Source: Qingrenia yutianensis (GTDB taxonomy: Bacteria; Bacillota; Clostridia; UMGS1810). Taken from it: a stretch of DNA of 16,886 nucleotides. The stretch lies in contig NZ_JACRTE010000024.1 of the NCBI RefSeq assembly GCF_014385105.1, positions 1 to 16,886 on the forward strand. Reading direction: 5' to 3'. Both the position numbers and the translations under genes were made by a program. Each line of letters begins with the position of its first letter. Within the stretch, counting starts at the first letter, position 1. The notes under the pieces are model-generated. The model saw only the letters and a program-made list of their open reading frames with translations, searched no databases and had not been told where the DNA came from. This document shows positions 1 through 7,436 of the stretch, one piece after another.

Positions 1-2
1 TT

Positions 3-920
3 GCATACAATGTTGATATGCTTAAAAAGAATGGCTTTGTTGATGCTGGCGGAAATGTTGTTCTTCCTGAAACTTTCGAAGAACTTCGTGCATATGCAAA
101 GAAAATGACAAATGAAAAAGCAGGCGAATATGGATTTATATTCCCTCTTAAAGACGGAAACTTTTATCAAAACTCATATCTTTTAGGCTTCCCGTCAAAT
201 GGCACAGCAGGGTACGATCATAAAACAGGTATATATAACTATGAAACACTTGAGCCTGCAATCCAGCTTTTGCTAGATATAAAAAATGACAAGAGTATAT
301 ATCCTGATGCTGAAGGTCTTGACAACGATTCAGCAAGAGCACTTTTTGCTGAAGGAAAAATTGGTATGATATTTGCAGGTTCATATGATGTTGCAGTATT
401 TACAAAACAGTTCCCTGCAAAATGTGAATGGACAATCGGTGAGTATCCTGTACAAAATAAGGATGAAAAGTATAAACACAGAATTTCCGGCGGCGGCGGA
501 CTTGTTATAAACCGTGAAATGTATGAAAGATTGGGCGCTGAAAAAACACTTGAAATATACAAATGGTTCCATGGCGAAGAAGTTTTACGTGAATTATATA
601 AACGCGGCTGTGCAATTCCTAAAGATGTTTCTATAATCGAAAATGTAAAACCTAATGATAATGTTCACGAGGCCTGGGGAAAATTTGGTGAATTATTAAG
701 CATAAGTTATGCAGAACCTGCAAGAATGCCAACAGACCTTGAAGGAACACCTGATTTTAAAACTATGTTCCAGACAGATTTTTGGGGAGAAACTGGCAGT
801 CTTTCTAAAGGTCTTGCAGATTTATCTCGTCGTTCAAATGCAGGTATAGACAAAAAACTACAGGCTACAAACGGAAAAAGGGAAGCCTATATTGATGTAA
901 ATTATGATGTAAAAAGATAA
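3..920 (+). CDS. Sugar ABC transporter solute-binding protein, 3' part
   Basis: This is the C-terminal part of a family 1 extracellular sugar-binding lipoprotein, which captures an oligosaccharide outside the cell and hands it to the two permeases encoded next. The frame is open to the left edge (reading AYNVDMLKKNGF before and across the first ATG at 18), so that ATG is internal and the signal peptide and first lobe lie outside the window. About 306 residues are present. Segments typical of the family include YNVDMLKKNGF near the edge, the FAEGKIGMIFAGSYD stretch in which a weak internal motif contacts ligand in relatives, and the GGGGLVINREMYERLG segment. The stop at 918-920 is followed 10 bases later by a strong AAGGAGG that serves the next gene, so the genes are co-transcribed. 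Ligand is not readable from sequence; galactosides are suggested only by the downstream GH36 gene. Confidence 0.9.
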   Translation, partial: AYNVDMLKKNGFVDAGGNVVLPETFEELRAYAKKMTNEKAGEYGFIFPLKDGNFYQNSYLLGFPSNGTAGYDHKTGIYNYETLEPAIQLLLDIKNDKSIYPDAEGLDNDSARALFAEGKIGMIFAGSYDVAVFTKQFPAKCEWTIGEYPVQNKDEKYKHRISGGGGLVINREMYERLGAEKTLEIYKWFHGEEVLRELYKRGCAIPKDVSIIENVKPNDNVHEAWGKFGELLSISYAEPARMPTDLEGTPDFKTMFQTDFWGETGSLSKGLADLSRRSNAGIDKKLQATNGKREAYIDVNYDVKR

Positions 921-947
921 AATCTTATGTAAGGAGGAATAAAACCA

Positions 948-1898
948 ATGCTTAAAACTTCGTCAAGAAAAATAAAGCATAAGAGCAACAAGTTATTTGG
1001 TAAATATGATAGAAATACAACCATGTGTTCATATTTAATGCTGTCAATAGATATTATAGGTTTTTTAGTATTTGTATTATATCCATTGGCTTGGGCAATA
1101 AGACTTTCATGGTTTAGTTATACTGGTACACCCTCTTCATTGAGATTTATTGGATGGGCTAATTTTATAAACATATTTAAGAATGATTTAACATATTGGA
1201 AAACATTTTTAACTACCATTCAGTTTGCATTTTATAAAATTCCAATTGAAATACCGCTTGCGCTTTTTGTTGCGAATTTGCTTACAAAAAAGCTTAAAGG
1301 TTCGGGATTTTTCAGAACAATGTTCTTTTTGCCAAATGTTATTTCAATAGCTATTGTCGGACTTATTTTTTCAAATATGTTTTCATATTTTGGTGTAATG
1401 AACAATTTCTTTGAGTCAACAGGTTTGCTTGAATCAAATATGAACTGGTTTTCAACAAAATTTGCTGCATTAACAGTTCTTGTAATTGCAGACACATGGC
1501 ATTCAATCGGTATAAATATTTTGTATTTTATATCTGCACTTAGCAATATATCTGATGATTTATATGAAGCCGCAAAAATTGACGGTGCAAATGCATGGCA
1601 ACGATTCTTTCATGTAACTGTTCCCGGTATTGCACCTGTGCTTCAAATAATACTTATGATGTCAATTATAGGAACGGTTCACACAAGTGACATTGTTCTT
1701 GTATTAACAGGCGGAGCACCTGCAGGACAAACATTTACAGTAATGCCCTATCTTACAAATACTTTCGTACCGGGATTTGCAAATGAATATGTAAATATCG
1801 GATACGGTTGTGCACTTGCTGTTACAACTGCAATAATTTTGGCATTAATTACACTTTTGTATAACAAATTGAGTTCTAAATTGTCAGATGTAAATTAA
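948..1898 (+). CDS. Sugar ABC transporter permease, MalF/UgpA type
   Basis: Inner subunit of a CUT1-type carbohydrate importer (316 residues), forming half of the membrane channel. After a basic cytoplasmic N-terminus (about residues 1-30) there are about six hydrophobic spans; the first is around residues 32-55 and the last near 285-305. The diagnostic EAA loop that docks the ATPase is visible as EAAKIDGANAW with E207-A208-A209 and G213, followed by the usual VPGIAP. The ATG at 948 has an ideal AAGGAGG at 931-937. The gap to the next gene is 15 bases. No ATP-binding subunit is present in the window; in many Clostridia and related Firmicutes one shared MsmK/MalK-like ATPase serves several such importers, so the ATPase is probably encoded elsewhere (inference). 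Confidence 0.93.
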   Translation: MLKTSSRKIKHKSNKLFGKYDRNTTMCSYLMLSIDIIGFLVFVLYPLAWAIRLSWFSYTGTPSSLRFIGWANFINIFKNDLTYWKTFLTTIQFAFYKIPIEIPLALFVANLLTKKLKGSGFFRTMFFLPNVISIAIVGLIFSNMFSYFGVMNNFFESTGLLESNMNWFSTKFAALTVLVIADTWHSIGINILYFISALSNISDDLYEAAKIDGANAWQRFFHVTVPGIAPVLQIILMMSIIGTVHTSDIVLVLTGGAPAGQTFTVMPYLTNTFVPGFANEYVNIGYGCALAVTTAIILALITLLYNKLSSKLSDVN

Positions 1899-1913
1899 TA
1901 GGAGGTATGTGTT

Positions 1914-2762
1914 ATGAAAATGAATATAATAAAAAAGTCAATTATTTATGCCTTTTTGATAATGTTTCTTATAGTGCAGATATTTCCTGTTCTTTATACA
2001 TTTATGGCATCATTCAAGCCGAATGCAGAAATACTTACAAGCCCAGGTACTATATTTCCAAAGGAATTTTCATTTGAAAACTACAAATTGGCTTGGGATT
2101 CAGAAGATTTTAAAGTAAAGGAATTATTGTGGAATAGTTTATACTACACACTGATTTTACTTTTTGTTTCGGTAATGAAATCTTCAATGGAAGGTTATGT
2201 TTTTGCCAGAGGAGAATTTCCTGGCAAAAAGATAGTATTTGGTTGCTTTTCTGCTTTGCTTTTTATAAGCCTTGGTACTATAACTGTTTATCCATTGTTT
2301 AATATTTTAAACCATATACACCTTAACCGTTCGCTTTTTGGTCTTATAGTAGTTAAAATTTTTGGTATAAATGTTACAGGTATTTATTTGGTTCGCTCGT
2401 TTGTACAAGCTATTCCGAAAGAAATAGACGAAGCTGCAAAAATTGACGGTTGCGGATTTGCAGGAATTTTCTTTCGCATAATTCTTCCGTTACTTAAACC
2501 GGTTATGGCAACGCTTGGAATTTTATCGTTTTCAGCTACATGGAATGAATACCTTATGCCAACAATTTTTACACTTGGAAATCCAAGTCAAAGAACATTA
2601 ATTGCCGGTGTTGTTGCTTTAAAATCTACTGGGCAGGCCGCATCATCTTGGAATTTAATGTTAGCAGGCTCTGCAATATCATTGATACCTGTTCTAATAG
2701 CTTATGCATTTGGAAACAGATATTTTGTATCTGGTCTTGCTGCCGGTGCTGTTAAAGGTTGA
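1914..2762 (+). CDS. Sugar ABC transporter permease, MalG/UgpE type
   Basis: Second channel subunit of the same CUT1 importer (282 residues). It starts with a hydrophobic span (about residues 10-30), then FMASFKPNAEI, the periplasmic-loop start typical of MalG relatives, and further spans to the C-terminus. The EAA docking loop reads EAAKIDGCGFAG with E173-A174-A175. An AGGAGG at 1900-1905 supports the ATG at 1914; an in-frame ATG at 1920 is less well spaced. The gene ends in TGA at 2760-2762, only 15 bases before the left copy of the target duplication made by the IS6-like insertion, so the insertion left this gene intact. Confidence 0.93.
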   Translation: MKMNIIKKSIIYAFLIMFLIVQIFPVLYTFMASFKPNAEILTSPGTIFPKEFSFENYKLAWDSEDFKVKELLWNSLYYTLILLFVSVMKSSMEGYVFARGEFPGKKIVFGCFSALLFISLGTITVYPLFNILNHIHLNRSLFGLIVVKIFGINVTGIYLVRSFVQAIPKEIDEAAKIDGCGFAGIFFRIILPLLKPVMATLGILSFSATWNEYLMPTIFTLGNPSQRTLIAGVVALKSTGQAASSWNLMLAGSAISLIPVLIAYAFGNRYFVSGLAAGAVKG

Positions 2763-2769
2763 TGTATTT

Positions 2770-2777
2770 GAATTATA
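2770..2777. repeat. Left target-site duplication GAATTATA
   Basis: Exact 8-base copy of the sequence at 4104-4111, lying 5 bases outside the left inverted repeat of the IS6-like element. The right copy lies 5 bases outside the right inverted repeat, so the geometry is symmetrical. Confidence 0.8.
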
Positions 2778-2782
2778 GGTAG

Positions 2783-2801
2783 TGTAAAGTAAAAATGAAA
2801 G
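2783..2801 (+). repeat. Left terminal inverted repeat of IS6-like element
   Basis: TGTAAAGTAAAAATGAAAG, paired with TGTAAAGTTAAATGAAAG read on the minus strand from 4098 to 4081. The copies differ by one inserted A and one substitution. Confidence 0.75.
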
Positions 2802-2880
2802 AATGGAATAATGATTTTACAAAATATCGCAGATTTTCGCCCGAAAGCTTATAAATGCTCGATTGTAATTTGTCAAGGGT

Positions 2881-2903
2881 AAAAATTAACGTGCTGACGC
2901 ACG
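2881..2903 (-). terminator. Weak hairpin terminator after the transposase
   Basis: Read on the minus strand, just past the transposase stop (2906-2908), a CGTGC stem, GTCA loop and GCACG stem (2903-2890) are followed by TTAATTTTT (2889-2881). The stem is only five pairs, so efficiency is probably modest. Confidence 0.45.
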
Positions 2904-2905
2904 CC

Positions 2906-3994
2906 CTATGAGAGTCTGCCCCGTTGGGTACAAATCACAGTGCGGTCATTTGAAAAATAAGTAGGCGGAAATAAGGATGCGAACAACAAAGTGCTTTGTT
3001 GTCGCTTAGAGTATTTTAAGTCTGCAACCTGAGCCGGAGTGGAGTTAGAAAGTGAACTATGAGGTCTGATGAAATTGTAGAAAAATACAAACATCATAAT
3101 CATTGAATTAGCACTTTCAAATGAGTTAAAGCCGTATCTGGTTTTGTACCAATATTTGAATTGCTTGTTAAAAGCTTCGATAACATTGTTGAAAATATCA
3201 TCCTTAAAGCTCGCAACTCTGATATGAGGAACGCCAAAGATAGACTTTGTAGGTACTTTGTAAGCCGAATAACGGTCAGTAACGATAGCATTAGGTATGC
3301 CATACTGTTTTACACTATTAAACAAACTGAAAGCTTGCGGAGAATCTCTGTAAGGTGATAGGTGGAACCCTAAAACAAACCTTGTTTCACTATCAATGAT
3401 AAACCAAAAATAATACTTCTTGCCTAATATTTTGACAACAGTTTCATCGGCGTGCCATTCATCCGAATCAAAATTCATTAAGGACATAAGAGCAAGGGTT
3501 TTAGAGTGAAATATAGGGGCAAATTTTTTGCACCAATCACTGATAGTGACATGAGAAACTTGGATGTTAAAAAGCATTTCAAGCATTGTGGTAATCTTGC
3601 GAAAAGATGAGTCACCTATGTAAAACAAGGTAAGAGCAGTAATAACCAAATGAATGCTATGCCGCATACGTTTGAAATTGCCCTTGCCAATGATGTTGGA
3701 CATAGACGGCGGTAACTTTACGGTAGGTTTAGCTTGAAAAAATGAATGCTTGCATTTCTTATCGGAACAGCGATAATTTGAGTAATCGTCATAATCGTGA
3801 TGAAGAAATGCAGACTTGTCACATTTGGGGCAAGAAGGATATTTGCGAGAACGCTCTTTTTTATGAGCGTCGGGTGCAAATTGATGTTTACAAATAGGGC
3901 ATTGATATTTTTGATTGCCAAATTTATCTTTGCCGTATTTATAGAGTTTTTTGGAGTTGCATTTTGGGCAGCAATTTGGTATAATTTTATCCAT
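2906..3994 (-). CDS. IS6-like DDE transposase with N-terminal zinc ribbons
   Basis: Transposase of the DDE_Tnp_IS240 (IS6/IS26) type, which cuts and joins the element's ends. I place the start at 3994 (MDKIIPNCCPKC, 362 residues); the frame stays open to an ATG at 4087, but that codon lies within the terminal repeat and neither start has a strong ribosome site. Residue numbers here count from the 4087 ATG. Two Cys-rich zinc-ribbon units come first: C40-x2-C43 with C63-x2-C66, then CPKC with a later CSDKKC. The catalytic triad is readable: D214 in WHADET, D271 in VTDRYSAY, and E304 in NNVIEAFN. The DET motif, the tryptophan before it, and the NN-x-IE context are IS6 hallmarks. No frameshift or stop is seen, so the gene looks functional. 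It runs opposite to the host operon. Confidence 0.9.
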   Translation of the reverse strand: MDKIIPNCCPKCNSKKLYKYGKDKFGNQKYQCPICKHQFAPDAHKKERSRKYPSCPKCDKSAFLHHDYDDYSNYRCSDKKCKHSFFQAKPTVKLPPSMSNIIGKGNFKRMRHSIHLVITALTLFYIGDSSFRKITTMLEMLFNIQVSHVTISDWCKKFAPIFHSKTLALMSLMNFDSDEWHADETVVKILGKKYYFWFIIDSETRFVLGFHLSPYRDSPQAFSLFNSVKQYGIPNAIVTDRYSAYKVPTKSIFGVPHIRVASFKDDIFNNVIEAFNKQFKYWYKTRYGFNSFESANSMIMMFVFFYNFIRPHSSLSNSTPAQVADLKYSKRQQSTLLFASLFPPTYFSNDRTVICTQRGRLS

Positions 3995-4080
3995 GAGATC
4001 TTGTCTTCTTTCTCTGATTTTCAGGGAGGTATAGGTTTTAGTGGTAAAACCATTATACCATAAGGAGTTCAAGGTCTCAA

Positions 4081-4098
4081 CTTTCATTTAACTTTACA
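4081..4098 (-). repeat. Right terminal inverted repeat of IS6-like element
   Basis: Reverse complement is TGTAAAGTTAAATGAAAG. It includes the CAT at 4085-4087 that would be the upstream ATG of the transposase frame, which argues against that ATG as the true start. Confidence 0.75.
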
Positions 4099-4103
4099 AA
4101 ATG

Positions 4104-4111
4104 GAATTATA
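4104..4111. repeat. Right target-site duplication GAATTATA
   Basis: Exact 8-base match to 2770-2777. Removing one copy with the element joins the permease and GH36 genes with a 29-base gap, a normal operon spacing. Confidence 0.8.
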
Positions 4112-4125
4112 TAAGAGGGACAATT

Positions 4126-5877
4126 ATGGAAACTAAGATTTTAAATTATACATTCAAATGCAATTCAGATATTGATTTGACATGTGCGAGTCAAAGTGAT
4201 GATTATATTAAAATAAAAATTGATATTAACTTTGGAAAAAAAGTAAAACCGGAACCTATTGAGATAAGCTGGTTTACACCTGCTAACGGTGCATTTACTT
4301 GTTGGAGTCCGCTTGTTTTTCAAGATAGAAAATTACGTCCTAATTGGGGTAAGCTTGAGACAGAATCTCGTTCAGGTCATGGAATGCCTATTCAGTGCTA
4401 TATTGGAAGCGATGACAATAACCGTGCATCAGTCTATCTTTCTGATGTAAGAACACCTATTACTATAAGGTCGGGTATTCTTGAAGAAAACGGAAAAATT
4501 GAATGGAAGCTTGTGCTTTTCTCGCAGCTCATTGGAGAAATATCAGAATACAGCACAGAGTTAGTTATTGATGCAAGACAGCTTCCATATAACAATATAA
4601 TATCAGAGGCTGTTAAATGTTGGTCTGATAAAGAGGGAGCATCTGACGATAAACCTGAAGCTGCTTTTGACCTTTTGTATTCAACATGGTATTCATACCA
4701 TCAAAGAGTGACAGATGCAGCACTTATTCCTGAATTAGAGGCTGCAGCAAAATTAGGTATGAAAACTGTTATAATAGACGATGGCTGGCAGCTTGAAACC
4801 AGCGCACGGGGATATGCCTATTGCGGAGATTGGAAGGCAGCTAAAAATAAAATCCCTGATTTAAAGAGCTTTTCAGACAAAGTACATTCATTAGGTATGA
4901 AGGTTATGCTTTGGTTCGCCGTTCCGTTTGTTGGCGAATTTGCTGAGGTAAGAGAGCGATTTAAGGATATGTATCTTAATGACCTTAGAGAGGGTCAAAT
5001 GGCATATGTTCTTGACCCTCGTTATCCTGAAACTCGTAAATATTTGTGTGATATTTATGAAAATGCAGTTCGCGAATGGGATTTGGACGGTTTAAAATTA
5101 GATTTTATTGATCGGTTTCGTTTAACAGATGTTAGTAAAACTTCTCATCCTGATATGGACACAGAATCTCTTCAAGATGCTATTTGCACTCTTCTTTGTG
5201 AAGTGAATGAGCGTCTTAATGCGATAAAACCAGGATTTTTAATAGAATTCAGGCAAGGATATGTTGGTCCCATTATGCAAAAATACGGCAATATGCTGCG
5301 AGCTGAAGATTGCCCACAGGATAGTGTTAAAAATAGGGTAGCTGTAATAAATCTTCGTTTAACTACTGAAAAAGCAGCTGTTCATTCGGATATGCTTATG
5401 TGGGAGCAATATGATACCCCGGAAGATGCCGCTGAACAGATAATAAATGTAATGTTTTCTGTTCCGCAAATTTCTGTAAAAATAAATGAACTAAGCAAAA
5501 ATCATTACGATATGTTGGAATTTTACCTTAAACTATGGCAGAGTAAACGCGATACGCTTATGCATGGTGAGTTATATGCTAAAGCGCCTTCTGCAAATTA
5601 CAGTATAGTTACAGCTAAAGATGATGATAATTTAGTATCTGTTTTATATTCTGAAAAACTGTTTATTGCCGATAAGGATTATGAATGTATTACCTTAATC
5701 AACGGAACGGGTGTTTTAGGCCTATATGTTGATGGAAATAACCTGAATTCTTCATATAGTTATGATATTTATGATTGTATGGGAAATGTCGTTCAAAGCG
5801 GTGAAACAGGATTGGTGAGCATTAGATATTTTGATGTTCCAAAATCAGGTGTACTTATTATGAACGCAAAAAAATAA
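4126..5877 (+). CDS. GH36-family alpha-galactosidase-type enzyme, cytoplasmic
   Basis: A 583-residue glycoside hydrolase of family 36, which would release alpha-linked galactose from melibiose- or raffinose-type sugars in the cytoplasm. An N-terminal beta-sandwich (about 1-170) precedes the barrel. Barrel motifs are VIIDDGWQ (substrate pocket), KVMLWFAVP, and GLKLDFIDRF, whose D326 is the expected nucleophile. RAEDCPQDS has D395 as the likely acid/base. From memory, the Thermotoga maritima GH36 enzyme of similar length has D327 and D387, a close fit. There is no signal peptide, matching an importer-fed intracellular role. The AGAGGG at 4114-4119 supports the ATG at 4126. The gene is the last of the transport operon, now separated from its promoter by the IS6-like element. 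Some GH36 members act on alpha-N-acetylgalactosamine or transfer galactose, so substrate is inferred. Confidence 0.85.
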   Translation: METKILNYTFKCNSDIDLTCASQSDDYIKIKIDINFGKKVKPEPIEISWFTPANGAFTCWSPLVFQDRKLRPNWGKLETESRSGHGMPIQCYIGSDDNNRASVYLSDVRTPITIRSGILEENGKIEWKLVLFSQLIGEISEYSTELVIDARQLPYNNIISEAVKCWSDKEGASDDKPEAAFDLLYSTWYSYHQRVTDAALIPELEAAAKLGMKTVIIDDGWQLETSARGYAYCGDWKAAKNKIPDLKSFSDKVHSLGMKVMLWFAVPFVGEFAEVRERFKDMYLNDLREGQMAYVLDPRYPETRKYLCDIYENAVREWDLDGLKLDFIDRFRLTDVSKTSHPDMDTESLQDAICTLLCEVNERLNAIKPGFLIEFRQGYVGPIMQKYGNMLRAEDCPQDSVKNRVAVINLRLTTEKAAVHSDMLMWEQYDTPEDAAEQIINVMFSVPQISVKINELSKNHYDMLEFYLKLWQSKRDTLMHGELYAKAPSANYSIVTAKDDDNLVSVLYSEKLFIADKDYECITLINGTGVLGLYVDGNNLNSSYSYDIYDCMGNVVQSGETGLVSIRYFDVPKSGVLIMNAKK

Positions 5878-5883
5878 TTTTTT

Positions 5884-5920
5884 AAAAACCCACATACAAG
5901 TTAATTATATGTGGGTTTTT
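5884..5920 (+). terminator. Rho-independent terminator of the transport/GH36 operon
   Basis: Perfect 13-base inverted repeat (AAAAACCCACATA at 5884-5896 and TATGTGGGTTTTT at 5908-5920) with an 11-base loop. The stem starts with A residues and ends in U residues, so it may work in both directions. It lies 7 bases after the GH36 stop and isolates the operon from the regulator gene. Confidence 0.88.
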
Positions 5921-5963
5921 AATCAATTTTGGTTGGTAAGTTATGTATTTTATATAGTTGTGA

Positions 5964-5992
5964 TTGTAAAAATTTCAGAAATATGATATAGT
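5964..5992 (+). promoter_or_regulatory. Candidate sigma-A promoter of the AraC-type regulator
   Basis: TTGTAA at 5964-5969 and TATAGT at 5987-5992 are separated by 17 bases, and the -10 lies about 31 bases before the chosen start codon. An alternative pair, TTGTGA at 5958-5963 and TATGAT at 5982-5987 (18-base spacer), overlaps it. Position after a strong terminator makes a promoter here likely; which pair is used is uncertain. Confidence 0.45.
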
Positions 5993-6023
5993 TAAACATA
6001 GATAAGATAGTGAGGTGTTATTT

Positions 6024-6812
6024 ATGCCATTTAAACTTCCGGATATTATCACTGCAGGCGTGTTTGATATGTCAATACGGTACCCAGACGTAAATATTAC
6101 TTCGCCGCGCAAGGCTCAAGATTTTGAAATTGAAATGCCAATTAAAAATAATGCAACAATACATATTGATAATGTATGCCATGAAGTATCAATTAAAGAT
6201 ATTTTATGCATAAAGCCCGGAATGGTAAGACGTTCAACAAAACCGTATAGTTGTTATTATATTCACTTATCTACTGAAGAAAATTCTATTTCTGATTTGC
6301 TTTCAAATTTGCCAACTATTACAAGAATAAATCATGTTGAAAAATTTTATGATATTTATAGTAACATGATAAGCACATTTAATTTTAAATCTGACCCTAT
6401 TCGTTCGATTGGAATTTATAGCGAAGTTTTAAAACTGATAAAAATGATATATGTTTATAATGAAAAAGTGGAACGGAAAGCTGTTGGAAGAAATGCTGCT
6501 GTGCTTAATGCTATTGAGTATATGAATGATAATTTTACTTATGAAATTACTTTAAATGATATTGCCGAGGCAGTTCATCTAAGCCCTATATACCTAAGAG
6601 AACTGTTCATAAGTGAAATGGGTATGTCGCCTCATAATTATATTTTAAATAAGCGAATAAAAAAAGCAAAAGAACTTTTAATTATAAATCTTTCATCTAT
6701 TTCTGAAATAGCAACATTAAGTGGATTTTCTTCACAGTCTTATTTTGATTATGTGTTTAAAAAACATACAGGAATGACACCAAAACAGTTCAGGGCGCAG
6801 AGGAGAGTGTGA
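6024..6812 (+). CDS. AraC-family transcriptional regulator
   Basis: A 262-residue cytoplasmic DNA-binding regulator. Residues up to about 150 resemble the sensor part of AraC proteins (possibly a cupin-like fold, low similarity). The C-terminal part has the two helix-turn-helix units: LNDIAEAVHLSPIYLRELFI, then ISEIATLSGFSSQSYFDYVF with the family signature ending in KKHTGMTPKQFR. I choose ATG 6024 because GAGGTG at 6012-6017 sits six bases upstream as its ribosome site; the frame also has a GTG at 6015, but that codon is part of the same ribosome site. It lies next to sugar uptake and hydrolase genes, suggesting it senses a sugar and controls them. The last codons and TGA (AGA GTG TGA) coincide with the end of the adjacent IS256-like element, so the natural C-terminus may have been altered. 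Confidence 0.9.
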   Translation: MPFKLPDIITAGVFDMSIRYPDVNITSPRKAQDFEIEMPIKNNATIHIDNVCHEVSIKDILCIKPGMVRRSTKPYSCYYIHLSTEENSISDLLSNLPTITRINHVEKFYDIYSNMISTFNFKSDPIRSIGIYSEVLKLIKMIYVYNEKVERKAVGRNAAVLNAIEYMNDNFTYEITLNDIAEAVHLSPIYLRELFISEMGMSPHNYILNKRIKKAKELLIINLSSISEIATLSGFSSQSYFDYVFKKHTGMTPKQFRAQRRV

Positions 6813-6878
6813 AAAAAAGTCTGTAAAAAAGATTCCTTCTATGATAGAATATAAATAATATCATAGGAGGAATTTTTT

Positions 6879-7022
6879 ATGGCAAGACGCAGAAGAGAAA
6901 GAATGAGCGGAGGGAAAAAGAACATCATAGCCGGCTTAATTGAGGAGTACAACATCAAAACTGAATACGGCGGTCGAATTGAACACCCTGGCCGTTTCAA
7001 ATTGAACACTTCTGTCGCTTAA
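6879..7022 (+). pseudogene. IS256-type transposase, N-terminal remnant
   Basis: A strong ATAGGAGG (6863-6870) precedes ATG 6879. The first 29 residues (beginning MARRRRERMSGGKKNIIAGL and continuing to a NIKTE stretch) match the start of clostridial IS256-family transposases as I know them. At about 6962 the sequence switches into the end of an IS21-type element, giving a chimeric tail and a stop at 7020-7022. The 47-residue product has no catalytic part. Confidence 0.75.
6962..6994 (+). repeat. Terminal inverted repeat of the IS21-type remnant (istB-proximal)
   Basis: Starts TGAATACGGCGG and ends GGCCG; its partner is 7397-7430 on the other strand. Confidence 0.7.
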
Positions 7023-7160
7023 AACTGAACAGTAACGACGGAATAACTGTACATTGACATTCCTTAATATGAATGATATCATTAAATTGCTTTTAACCAT
7101 TTCGGAGGATAAGGCAACGCTGAGGAGCGACCTGAGCGCCGCATATGGGGTTTAGCAAGG

Positions 7161-7195
7161 AGAGTGATACTTTGGGTGTGTCACTCTTTCTTTTT
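7161..7195 (+). terminator. Terminator-like hairpin in the IS21 remnant
   Basis: AGAGTGATAC (7161-7170) pairs with GTGTCACTCT (7178-7187), with one G-U pair, around a 7-base loop, and is followed by TTCTTTTT. Direction is plus, so it would stop readthrough coming from the regulator gene or from the IS256 remnant. Confidence 0.5.
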
Positions 7196-7278
7196 GCCGG
7201 TACATAAACCACTCTCCTTGGAAAACCTTAAAGCGTTAAACCTCGGGTTCGGGCAGAGCCCGATGCACCAAAGGTACC

Positions 7279-7372
7279 TTAAATATCTGTTACACCTTTA
7301 CGCTTTCGCATTGATTCCTTGCATTCAATCAAAATTGAATATGAGTCATGTACAATTCGGTCACATATCGCG
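7279..7372 (-). pseudogene. istB (IS21 helper ATPase), C-terminal remnant
   Basis: Read on the minus strand, about 29 codons end in TAA at 7281-7279. The peptide contains CDRIVHDSYSILIECKESMR, which matches the C-terminal tail of IS21 IstB ATPases (DRIVH followed by a basic end). The AAA+ ATPase core is absent. Upstream the frame runs straight into the sequence of the opposite IS21 end, showing an internal deletion with its junction near 7372-7390. Confidence 0.7.
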
Positions 7373-7388
7373 GGAGTGTGAGACTTTT
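7371..7388 (+). repeat. 18-base inverted repeat, inner copy
   Basis: CGGGAGTGTGAGACTTTT is the exact reverse complement of 7847-7864. The outer copy is the right end of the IS256-like element; this one lies at the deletion junction between istB and the IS21 end. Confidence 0.8.
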
Positions 7389-7396
7389 GAATATAG

Positions 7397-7430
7397 CGGC
7401 CGAGGTGTTCAACCTTGTCCGCCATATTCA
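7397..7430 (-). repeat. Terminal inverted repeat of the IS21-type remnant (former istA side)
   Basis: Reverse complement starts TGAATATGGCGG and ends CTCGGCCG; partner of 6962-6994 with one base length difference. Confidence 0.7.
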
Positions 7431-7436
7431 ATATAG

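Larger units (their letters stand above)
2778..4103 (-). mobile_element. IS6-like insertion sequence, apparently intact
   Basis: A 1326-bp element containing one transposase gene on the minus strand. Near its ends are imperfect inverted repeats (TGTAAAGTAAAAATGAAAG at 2783-2801 against the reverse complement of 4081-4098, one base shorter). It is flanked by exact copies of GAATTATA at 2770-2777 and 4104-4111, at equal distances outside the inverted repeats. An 8-bp duplication is the length known for IS6-family elements. The left end begins GG, as IS6 ends often do, but the right outer five bases (CATTT read inward) do not match it well, so the exact last bases are uncertain by a few positions. 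The intact duplication implies insertion in this place and no later rearrangement. Confidence 0.82.
6962..7430 (-). mobile_element. Deleted IS21-family element inside the IS256 remnant
   Basis: The ends are inverted repeats of about 33 bases that begin TGAATAYGGCGG, share TTGAACACC and end in GGCCG (6962-6994 and reverse complement of 7397-7430). TG...CA termini and TTGAACA-type subrepeats are usual for IS21 ends; further copies of the subrepeat lie at about 7001-7030. Only the tail of istB remains as coding sequence, on the minus strand. istA and most of istB are gone. The rest (about 7030-7278) is non-coding, with a 12-base palindrome AATGATATCATT near 7072-7083 and hairpins. No target duplication is visible, and IS256 sequence is missing across the insertion, consistent with a deletion made during or after insertion. 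Confidence 0.7.

Noticed and set aside
4085..4087. Upstream ATG as start of the IS6-like transposase
   Set aside because: It lies inside the terminal inverted repeat, has no ribosome site, and adds 31 residues that do not belong to the zinc-ribbon start; ATG at 3994 gives the expected beginning.
6864..6881. Start of a new host gene after the regulator
   Set aside because: The strong ribosome site and ATG belong to the IS256 transposase, as shown by its N-terminal sequence and the adjacent terminal repeat.
7164..7436. 90-residue plus-strand frame across the IS21 remnant
   Set aside because: It runs antisense to the istB tail and through terminal repeats; it has no ribosome site and its residues look random.
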